Under the pieces are notes generated by a model. It saw only the letters and a program-made list of their open reading frames with translations. It was not told the origin of the DNA and made no database searches. The translations under genes and the position numbers were made by a program. 64,000 bases of DNA from Salminus brasiliensis. Taxonomy: Eukaryota; Chordata; Actinopteri; Characiformes; Bryconidae. Positions 36,568-48,308 of this stretch are shown here, piece after piece (position 1 is the first letter of the stretch; the number at the start of each line of letters is the position of its first letter). Where the stretch lies: contig NC_132901.1 in NCBI RefSeq assembly GCF_030463535.1, positions 2,872,124 through 2,936,123 of the forward strand. Direction: 5' to 3'.

Positions 36568-39500
36568 ACGACTAAAGAGCAACACCAGTCCTGCACATTT
36601 TAGAGTTTCCTGAATTAAACCACCCACATCAGCTCAGTAAGGGATTGTTAATGGTCATAGTACATTAGCCATATTAACAGCTGGAGTTAGCCATTAGCCT
36701 AGCGCATATGTCTGCTCACTTGTCGAGCTTCCGCCGCCCCTCACAACACCTTCGGTGTCTGATCTTTGTGACAGCAGGCTCACGCAACGTTGTGGACTGT
36801 AGCAAATCTAGCGTGCAGCTCTTCAGGTGGTCTGACTGAGAGTATTGTGGGTAATGTCTCAGCTATATGGAAGCTGGGAAACACTCTAATGTGCACAGCG
36901 TGATCACGGCCAGTTTTAGGAAACTCTTCTTTGGCTAAAGGCGAATGTGAAAGCGGTACGTCCACAGAGTGCATTAAGGACGTTCACGGTTCATGGTTTT
37001 TAAGCCCGGCCCCCCTGTCCACCCGGCCGTCACTTCACAGGAATTTAAGCGCTATTCTGAGACTCTTTTCTGTAGTTCATTATCAAGCAGACATTATTTT
37101 TATGTAAAGTCACCCACTATCAAAACACCCAACCAGCTACCAGACTGTGTTTCTGCTCCAGTTCTCAGTAAGTTCACTGGTGTTGCTCTTTATTCAAACA
37201 GACATGTGCTTTTTATTTTCATGTTTTTTTTGCAGTACTTGTCTCTACTCTGTGTCCAGTTCAGATTCCATAACATGTTTGTTCTTCTCCCTCCTGATTT
37301 ACACTGTCTCTTCGTTCCACTCCAGGATCTGAACACCCTCCACCCCGTGGATTAGCTTTAGCATTTCACTTTAAAAGAGGCACCAGCTGCATTGTTGGAA
37401 GGAGACTTCATCACTTTGTCTTGGTGTTCTTACTGTGTGCTTGTTCTTGCTTTGCTCATGAAAATGAAACTGGCTGAACTGTGACTTCCATTCAGCCGTC
37501 TCTGCGTCTTTTTTGCATTTGTGGCTCGTCTGGTCTTCTAAGCCTTTGAGTGCTTGTGCTTTTCCAGAGTGGCGGTTTGTTTTCTGACAGTTTGTGTTTC
37601 CTCTTTGTTTGTTTGGCTTGCTCGTCCCCGGTTCTGTCGCTAGTGCTGCTGGTTTGTACGGCACGTTTCTTAGCTGCACGTTTCTTAGCTGCACGTTTCT
37701 TAGCACGTTACGGTTGTTCTTAGCTGTGTAAATGTGTGAAATGCGGTTTTACTGCTACTGTTTCTTTTTGTTTGGCTCATGGGTCTCCGCTTTCCTTTAG
37801 ACATGTCCACTACATGTGGTCTTTCTCTCTCCCTTCTATTTCCTCTCTCGGGTGCTTTTGGCTTTTCTGCTCTACTGTCTTGAACGTTTTCTCTTGCTTG
37901 TTTATTGGAGCTGCTCTCTGATTGGTTTGAGGGGGTATATCTGAGACTAATGTGTAACCTATAATCAAATGGGAAATAGCCAGCTTATTGCCCTCAGATC
38001 TGCTTTCTGGCACTGCATAAATATTTATCCAGGGTCATCGCTGGTGTTCTTTGGGTGAGGCTCGGTTGCAGAACCATATCTAATATTTTACAATCGTGTA
38101 ATCATGGTAGCAGTGCTTCCTCCCAGAGCCTCTTTATGAAATCAAGTCAGATTAAAGTCCACGTCTGCTGTAACCTGCATAGTAGTTCATGGTTAACTGG
38201 CAGTAAAACGTTGAATCCCTTGATTTCTAACAGGTAGACTGTGTGGTTTCGGATCGGAGGGTTGGCCGTGCTCAGCACTATACCTGCGCAACTGTGCAAA
38301 TTTTGAATGATGGTGGCAATTCTAGTTAAGTTTAATGTGTCATGCAATGTTGGGACAGGGCAGCTCAATGAATGCGTTCCTCTGTAGGTTTATCACATAG
38401 CAGGATTTTAATCTGCCCCATGATCATATTCTGCTGCTGTTTTACCTCAAATTACTCCGCCAGCATCTTTCATTTATCAGATGCAGCAGATATGGCGAGT
38501 GGTGTTGCACTTGTGAGTAACGGTGTTGAGTTTATGACAAAAAACCCTTTTAAGAGGTAAAATTGGAAGAGAAGTTAGCCATCAAACAACTTGGGCCAGA
38601 AAGACCGGACATAAACAAACGCAGGACAGTGGGAAAACTTACAACAGAACTTTCTCACTAAAAGAAGAAATGGCTGTGTTGTTGCTCAAAGAGAAACAGT
38701 CTTTCGTTTCCCATGTCTACTTTCTCAAGCAAGTGTGTGCAATGGACAAGGGATAAGTGGACCACCACGGGTTTGAGTGATGTGAAGCACTTTTCAGAAC
38801 GAGCTAAGAAACATGAGTCAAGCAAAACACATTTACATAGTGCAATGAAGCTAGCCATGCTAGGTCAAGTTAATATTGCTGCACAGCTGGACAAGGGCTA
38901 TCACTTCAGTGTGAGGAATCCCAACAGGGAGATCGACAACAACCGACACATTCTGTCAAAGCTCACTGACTGCATGAACTTCTGTGGAGCATTCGAACCA
39001 GCTCTCAGAGGACATGACGAGTCTGAATCATCAGATAACCCTGGTGACTTCCTGGGCTTAGTGGACTCTGTAGAATGATTGGAAAGTGCAATGCGAGAAC
39101 ATGTGGAGAAGGCAAGGTGTTCAAAGGTACGTTCAACTGCATTCAGAATGAGCTTCTCGATTGTAAGCTTGATGTTGTGCAGGGACACATTACACAGGAC
39201 CTAAAAAACACAGACTTCCTGAAAGTACCGGCCGATAAAACAACCCATTGCCAATTCGTTGTTGTTTTCCGTTATACTGACAAAGTCAACATATTACAGG
39301 AGAGTTTCTTTTTTGTTTCTAACAAATTAATGGAGAGGCTGCCTATAAACCGTCTCAGAGGCCGTCTCTAAACTTTTTCCACAGTTGGGTGTGGCTGTCC
39401 AGCAGAGAATGAGGTGGACAGAGACAGGCTGATAGCAAAAGCATTTGATGGAGCAAGTGTGATGCAAGGAGCAACAGGTGGTTCAAGCAACTTGCATGGC

Positions 39501-42500
39501 AGTAGGCAAGCAGGCTACAAATCACATTGGTCTAAAGGCCCTATCAGACTTGTACTTCTATCTCTTATTTATTTATTTGTGCACGTTAAAATATAGACTG
39601 TACTGAGAGAAATTTAGCATAGAGTTACTGTGCAGCTCTTTAATGTTGTGTGTGCTCCTTCTGTCACTGTTGGATAGCTGTGTTGTGACTGCTGCACACT
39701 GATATACCCGGAATGGTTCTACACATCGTGGACCCTAACAGAGTGGTTGAGAAGCTGTGCAACACTGATAAAACTGTTTGTCTTTTGTCTTATTTCTGAG
39801 GCATGGTCTGTGTTTAGACGCTGGACCTGTGCAACTGTGCAGCTGCTACTTAATACAGAAACCTGCTCTGTAACTGTGGAGAATACAACTGAGCAGTAGT
39901 GCAAAGCTACTTCATTACTGTCTTGCTAACCATGCTGACATGGCAGTCTCTTATGTACCGACTTCTTGCTGTCTTTGTTGCCGTGTCCCTTCTGCAACCT
40001 CTGCGGTTCCTCCTCTGCTTTACTCTCCACATGCTGTGTCTCCTCGGGTACTCCTCTTAATGTTGCTGCTCTTGCTTTCTTTAATTATGCCTCCCTCCTT
40101 TTTCTTTCCATCTCCAGCGTCTTCAAGTTCCAACAGTTAGTTTACTTTGTGTTATATATTGCCCCATTATTTATTTCCCCCCATAAATCAGATTTTAAAA
40201 CCTTGTTCTGCTACATCGTAAGAAGGCGGGGTTACAGTTACGAATTAAATAACTGACAGCCTTGGCTGGATGAGACTACCTGCAGAAGGACCTGAGGTAT
40301 AGTTCAGCTGTCAGGCAGCTAGCTAGTTACAGTGGGGAAAAAAGTATTTAGTCAGTCACCAATTGTGCAAGTTCTCCCACTTAAAAAGATGAGAGAGGCT
40401 GTAATTGACATCATAGGTAGACCTCAACTATGAGAGACAAAATGAGAAAAAAACATTCTGAAAATCACATTGTTTGATTTTTAAAGAATTTATTTGCAAA
40501 TTATGGTGGAAAAGTATTTGGTCAATAACAAAAGTTCATCTCAATTCTTTGTTATATATCCTTTGTTGGCAATGACAGAGGTCAAACGTTTTCTGTAAGT
40601 TTTCACAAGGTTGACACACACCGTTGCTGATATGTTGGCCCATTCCTCCATGCAGATCTCCTCTAGAGCAGTGATGTTTTGGGGCTGTCGGCGGGCAACA
40701 CAGACTTTCAACTCCCTCCAAAGGTTTTCTATGGGGTTGAGATCTGGAGACTGGCTAGGCCACTCCAGGATCTTGAAATGCTTTTTACGAAGCCACTCCA
40801 TTGTTGCCCTGGCAGTGTGCTTGGGATCATTGTCATGCTGAAAGACCCAGCCACGTTTAATCTTCAATGCCCTTGCTGATGGAAGGAGGTTTGCACTCAA
40901 AATCTCACAATACATGGCCCCATTCATTCTTTCATGTACACGGACCAGTCGTCCTAGTCCCTTTGCAGAGAAACAGCCCCAAAGCATGATGTTGCCACCC
41001 CCATGCTTCACAGTTGGTATGGTGTTCTTTGGATGCAACTCAGCATTCACTCTCCTGTGTGTACCAAACAGTTCTACTTTGGTTTCATCTGACCATAAGA
41101 CATTCTCCCAAAACTCTTCCGGAACATCCAAATGCTCTCTAGCAAACTTCAGACGTGCCTGGATATGTACTGGCTTAAGCAGGGGAACACGTCTGGCACT
41201 GCAAGATCTGAGTCCCTGGCGGCGTAGTGTGTTACTGACGGTAGCCTTTGTAACGTTGGTCCCAGCTTTCTGCAGGTCATTCACTACGCCCCTCCGTGTG
41301 GTTCTGGGATTTTTGCTCACCGTTCTTGTGATCATTTTGACCCCACAGGCTGAGATCTTGCGTGGAGCCCCTGATCGAGGGATATTAGCAGTGGTCTTGT
41401 CTGATTATTGCTCCCACAGTAGATTTCTTCACACCAAGCTTCTTGCCTATTGCAGATTCAGTCTTCCCAGCCTGGTGCAGATCTACAGTTCTGTTTCTGG
41501 TGTCCTTCGACAGCTCTTTGGTCACCATAGTGGAGTTTGGAGTGTGACTGTTTGAGGTTGTGGGCAGGTGTCTTTTATACTGTTAACCAGTTCAAACAGG
41601 TGCCATTAATACAGGTAATGAGTGGAGGACAGAGAAGCCTCTTAAAGAAGAAGTTACAGGTCTGTGACAGCCAGAAATCTTGCTTGTTTGTAGGTGACCA
41701 AATACTTATTTTCCACCATTATTTGCAAATAAATTCTTTAAAAAAATGTGATTTTTTAGAATTCTTTTTCTCATTTTGTCTCTCATAGTTGAGTCTACAT
41801 ATGATGTCAATTACAGGCCTCTCATCTTTTTAAGTGGGAGAACTTGCACAATTGGTGACTGACTAAATACTTTTTTCCCCACTGTAAATGTATGATTATT
41901 GATCATTTTTTATAACTGTTCAATCTAGAGGTTTTGAAAGTTGCTTTATTTCGTGCTGCTGATCATATTAACAGACACTCTGTAAAGTTCTTCATTTCTA
42001 TAGAACAGAAAGGAATGAAACCAAGTCGGACAGATTTTCTAGTCTTTGGTTTACAGCTCCTCTGTAAGCCTTAACAGGTACACAGATGATCAGTTTCAAC
42101 AGTACAGAGCTACACAGTACTGTATGTGAGAGACTGACTGCAGGAGATTGGACAGAATTCACATCATGCTTTTACTGTTTATACTGTAATTTGTCAACAG
42201 TCCATGTCCATCATTCATGAGATTTACCTCTGAGCTATTTTAGGAAAGGAGTTTTAATTACGTGTTGATCTGAAGCGCCTTTTCATCAGTGAAAGTCATG
42301 ATCTGAATCTGAACTGAATTGAAGTGATTGACCATCATCACTTCAGGAGACATTTACCAAAAAAGTCTAAAAAGTCTAAAAAAATGTATAAAATCTGCTT
42401 CACAGGTTCTGATAGCTAGTTCAGTTCACTTCTCAATGTAGTGACTTGGGGGGCTGGACAAACAGTTTTGTAAAATTCAACTCCTGAAAACTGTAATGTG

Positions 42501-45500
42501 TCAAAAAACAAAACAAAAAGAAAGGTAAACACTGTCTATTAAATCAATTAAAAACATAAGCAGTATAAAAAAACCTTGTGTATGTATTTCCTTTCTCTCA
42601 CCACTTTCTCCACTGTGTGTGTGTGTGTGTGTGTGTGTGACACCAGTTGTCAAACACACACACACTCTGGTTGCATTGCACTGAGAAACCGGATACCGCT
42701 ACAACCCTAGAACAAGATCTCTAAAGACAGACACTTTACATTTCTCACCACAAAAACACTCATGTGATGTGGGAAGTGATGAGAACTTTTACATTAGTTA
42801 GTTACTCAGGTACTGTTGATACACCTATAAAAGAGGTGAAGTTAGCTGCTTGGCTATTATTTGAGTTGGAAGAGAGGTGGAGTAGCCGTGTTTCCCACCA
42901 GCATTTTCTTGGGTGCTCCTCCCTTTATCATGAACAGGAGCAACATAAAGACTGTCTCTGTCTGGTGTGGAGAGAAGCTGCTGGCCTACTGAACTCATGA
43001 AGAAAGAGACACAGAGAGAGCTTGAATGATTCTGAACAGGACTGAAATCAGTAAGACTAGCTGTACAGGTGTGGATTAAAGTTGGTGATGTCATTAGCTG
43101 TGAATAAAACAGAAAGAACATATGGCTTTTGTCTCTCCCTCAAACAGACTATCAGGCTGAAGTACCTCTACAAGCAGAGACATTAGCCTGTAAAACAACA
43201 ATTTACTACTATTAAAATACTATGAGGTAATAACTCTGGGGTGATCCACATCTCTGTCTTAGCCAGGAAGTTTAGAGACAGAGCAGAAAAGCTGATCTGT
43301 AATCTGCCTTTTGCACTACAGACTGGCAATTCCAGGATTAATATCCTAGTAATAACTGCTATTTAATATTATTTCTTGTGCTAGTTTATTTTAATTACCT
43401 ACTTAACAAGAATATAATTTGTTGATAAGATCTTAATTTTTCTAATTTAAATCAGCTTTAATAACATCTTCAACTCATGGTTTTGATCACTCTGCTGTTC
43501 ATTTTAAATAATTCCCTTTTTTATTCTCTGTTTGATCATGTTCAGTTCCATCTGCTAGCTAGCTCTCCCTTCCACACACAATGTACCATCACTGAACAGC
43601 TAAACACACTCGAAGGGGAACGCTAGCTGACTGTTTATTCTGAATACTAGGTCACAGATTGCCAACATGCTCTAAGTTGATTGTATTTGTATTTTACAAA
43701 TGAGAGCAGGCTTGTTCAGTTAGCTAGCTGTATCTGGAGCCTCAGGAAACATATACAAACTGCACAGACGTTGCAGACACAGAACTGTGCTCAAAAATTA
43801 ACAGAAGGGTTCGGTATTTAAGTTTGTTTCTGTAGAGGATTGGATCATTTATTTTGCATCAAACTGTATACCACATTAGCAGTAAAAAAGCTAGATCATA
43901 AAGGTATCCTTTTTAATCCACTATTAATTGTCACTCTCCTTAACAGATATTAAGAGTCAGTCATCAAACACAGAGACACAGACAGACAGACAGAGGGACA
44001 GACAGATCCTGCAGTAAGATCTGACACTCACCTCAGCTGGGAGATGTAGGGCAGACACTGAAGGAAACTCCTCACTTCACTCTCTTCATCTGAGCAGCCT
44101 CTCAGCTCTACTGGTTTCTTCACTGTTTGGAGTTTCAGCACTTCTAGGAAGAGGGAGCTCTTTCTCTTTGAGAGGTTTATGATCCAGGCTGTTTAGAATT
44201 TATTAGAACAGTCACATCATATAATTGGTCTACAATCAACATATAATTCTGTAATTATAATGCCTATAAAATGATGCTCACTTTTCAGAGGAACTTCAGT
44301 TTCCTCACTGGGTTTGCTGGTGTCTCCCTCTCCACAGACAGCAGAGACTCTGACTCTGTAGCAGGTGCTGTAGGGGAGAGTTATGGTGTATTCACACTCA
44401 GGACCCTCTGTTAGAACAGACTGCCAGCCCTCCAGACCAGCTTCCATGTACTCCACCATGTAGCGGAGCACAGGAGAGTCTCCATCAGCTTCAGCGCTCT
44501 GCCAGGTAACAGTGAGAGAGTCTGTATTCTGTTTAAGCACTGTAGGCCGTCCAGGTCTGGATCTAGGAGGTGTCTGGAACTCTGTGATTCTGCTGAAGTC
44601 ACTCATGCTGTTACTGTCCATTACAGCATATCTGAGCTGGTACTGGGTCTCTGGTTTTAGGCCCCTAATAACATAACTCTCCTCAGTACTAGTGATGTCA
44701 ATATCGCTCCATTTCACATAAACACGACTGTTTCCTCCGCAGCTCACTGCTCTGTACTCCACTCTGTACCTCTGAACAACACTGGACTTCGATCTTTGCA
44801 GCCTCAGGGAAACACATGTCTGTTTTATGTTGATTATTTCTGGGGACTCTGGCTTTAACTCAAGTTGTACATTGGAGCTCACAATATTACCAAACTGGTA
44901 AAGACATACAGAACATTCATGAACATGTAGCTGAGGTATAGATGCAGCAATGAACTTGGTGTGCTCTACATCTTCATTTTTCTCCCTGCTGGACAGAAAT
45001 AAATGAAGGCCATTGAGAATTTTCTGACTGATGTCAGGGAGCCTGAATGGTGGCTGCACCTCCTGTGTGTTTAAAGACGTGACTAAATCAATGTGCTGTT
45101 TCAGAGCTGAGAGAAACAGATCTTCACCCTCCAGTGATGTGAAAGTGAAACACAACACTCTGTCTGCTTCGGGATCTTCGACGACCCGCTGTAAGTCCTT
45201 CTGTGACTTTAGAACGGTGATGTTGGCAGATCTGCAATCATTCAAAGCCACAACTTTGGCGTCTTTGTTTAGAAGCCACTGGTGCATGTTTTGTGGGCTG
45301 AATGGTGATTCTGCGTTCCTCTTCAGAAGGTCTCTCAAATTTTGCTTTCCATCCTCTCCTATTTCTCGTACAGTCTTTATACAGGAGGCCAGTCCTTCCT
45401 GAAACACTGACTGGTATTTTTGCAGAAGTGAAGAATACTCAAAAAGAGCTTCTTTCAGGCCTGGATACCATGCAGTCACACCAAGAGTCGAGTAAATGGA

Positions 45501-48263
45501 CATCATATCCTGACTAATGTTGATGTTCTTTTCTAGATGCTCAAGAACTTCAACTGCATTTTTCAGTAGGCCTTCACTGATGTTGCCAACTACACAAGCA
45601 GATGTCAGTTTCAGATTCTTCAGAGGGTAAAGCCATGCCTTCAGAGGAACTGCTCTCTCACTCTCAGGTTCTAAGAGTTCATACAGTGACCTAAATCGTT
45701 TTACTGCAGTATTAAAATCTACAGAACTTTTAAAGTCCTCTCCATCAGTGTAGAGAGCACATCCAAAGAAACAATCTGCTTGCTCAAGATTTAAGAGTAA
45801 TTCATCTACACTCTGTGAATTTACATTTCTCTTGATCTCATCCTTCAGTTTTATACTTCCCTCACTATGTTCACTCTTCTCATCCAAGACAAAAAAGGCT
45901 TGAGCTCCATACAGCACAGCTACAACCACATGGGTCGCTGAGCTGTGACTGGTCATTGAAAGAGGACCTCCATTGTGTAGCAGTCTGTGACTGAGCATGT
46001 CCAGCCTGGTGGAGGTTTTGTAGTGTAGAGTGACTCGGCCCTGCAGCTGGGACTGAGTGGTGTGCTTTAGAAAAGCAGCAGCTCCATCCACCTCCACCAG
46101 CCCAGATACAACACTAGCACTTAGAGCTGTGGTCAAATCAAGAGCCCAGAGTCTGTCCTGCAGAGACTTTCCTTCTAATATCCTCACATCTCTGTTGGGT
46201 TGAGGAAGAGACAGTCTCATGGAGGACAAAGTGTTCACATCCCACAGAAAAACACCTAAAAACATACAACAGACCAGTGTTACATAGCATCATAACAAGT
46301 AAAGATGGAGACAAGGGGTGTACAAATGCATTGTAATGCTTTACGTTGAAGGTGACTATTCACCTGCATCTCCAGTCATATGTAAAACCCCCTGGTTTAC
46401 ATTTCTATTACTATAAAAAGCTAAGTAGAAGTAAGATCTCCAAAAAAATGCCTTAAAGATGAAATGTTCTTTCCAAAAATTCAAGACGATTAGTGTTTTA
46501 TTATTTTTATTTTGTACAATTTCGGAGTGAAAGAAAAGCACCACACAAAGAAGTATGGGCACCCCAGGAGATTTTAAGAAAGCTCTCAGTTAGCTTTTAC
46601 CAAGGTCTCAGATGTTAAATAACGTGTTATGACAATCAATGTTAGGAAAGGTCAAGTGATGCAAAATTCAAGTTTAGGGCACTATTGAGTAAGTGGAGTT
46701 CGAACATGATTTTGAGGGCACAAAACAGCTCCCTGTACAAGCTTTTGTATACCAAAATGCAATGCAAGCCTCTTGTTGTTATGCAACACACAGTGGAAAG
46801 AACAGAAGCCAACAATGTTTGCTCATATAAGTAACAGTTACACGAGATCGCACACCGTGAATGTCAGATATTTTCACATGTAGTTGGTTATTGGTGGGCT
46901 TATGTTGCTAAGCAGAATAATGGTCAAAGGTTATTCCATATACAGCGAAATGCTTTTACAGATTTAGAACTCAGTTTGTGTGTGCACAAAGCCCAGACAC
47001 TCATGAGGACCCAGACACTCATGTGTTTGTTTATGCAACTGATGCTGATGATTGCTCAATTGACATGTATTTCTACCACGACTTAGTAAACTAAACAGAT
47101 CATGCTTATATAGTGCAATACTAATGGGGTAGTATGGATCCATTCTGGCCTCTACATTCAGGAGCAATGTGCTCCTCTAACTCTGAAAATAGAAAAAAAA
47201 AAAAACTAAAATAAGACAGTGAAGCGTCTATGTACAGTACAGTACAGTAACTCACTAGTAATGGCTGGCTGTGAATTTTGCACAGCATGATGCCCCCACA
47301 CTATAGGATATATAAAATTAATACCACTCAAGTAAATTATATGCCTATAGATATCCGTTAACTATTATCTGGTAGTGTGGATCCTGTAACACAACCTTAA
47401 GCTTTTTATACAAAGAAGAAGAAAGTGACATTGCAATTTTAAGACACCCCAGTTCAGGATACACTTAATCACATTTAATTTATCTAACAAATAAACTACA
47501 GACTTGTCCTGAAGCAAGCGTGGACACAAAAGCTTAAAACCTCCTGCTCTGCTTAGAGGTGATAGGTTTGCAGAAAGGAAAGGACTGGACTTACTTATAC
47601 ATAATTTTAATAGACCTAGTAAACACAGTACAGGACTGCATTAAGCCTGAACAGATGTGCCTACCTGAGCTAAAAGAATCACTGTGGCAGTCATACAACA
47701 TTCCAAGATCCAGTGGACGACCAAGTGCAGAAACTTCAACAAAGTCTGAAGTGAAATTCAAAGGTTGTGATGTTACAAACTGATTGTGGCAGTATGACAT
47801 ATAAGCAAATTATATGACTGATGACTAACTACATTAAAATATTAAAACTACACTAACTACATTAAAATTAGCAACAGAACCCACCATTAGCTTAAACAAG
47901 TCCCCTTTAACTGATCAGACCTTTAAATGTCTTATGTGCATCATGGATGAGCATGAAGGGCATGGAACTTTACTGTCCAAACATGAAGTACCTTCTGTTG
48001 AGGTGGGTAAATTACTAGAATGTGATTTTTAATTAACTAAACATTTCAACCCAAAACATAAACATTATAGATATATTTTAAATGTTATATTCTAGCAGTC
48101 TTTCTAAGTGGCAGTGGTGGCTCAGCGGTTAGAGCTCCGGGATATCGATAACAGGGTTGTAGGTTTGATTCCCGGGCTCGGCAAGCTGCCACTGTTGGGC
48201 CCTTGAGCAAGGCCCTTTACCCTCTCTGCTCCCTGGGCGCTGGAGTTGGCTGCCCACCGCTCT

Positions 48264-48308
<45 letters not shown>

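Larger units (their letters stand above)
40195..42000. repeat. Second copy of the 19975-20200 block, split by Tc1
   Basis: Left part 40195-40327 and right part 41887-42000 match 19975-20200 in order ('ggcggggttacagtta'; 'attaacagacactctgta'). The Tc1 element sits between them. Confidence 0.6.

Noticed and set aside
37371-37706. Minus-strand frame with LRNVQ repeats
   Set aside because: It covers a 17-bp tandem repeat and has no splice or family support.
40914-41555. Long plus-strand frame of 213 codons
   Set aside because: Antisense shadow of the Tc1 transposase.
44217-46265. Venom toxin gene
   Set aside because: SNTX homology is clear, but there is no PRY-SPRY end, the module sits inside a TRIM/LRR composite, and SNTX relatives are widespread in non-venomous fish.
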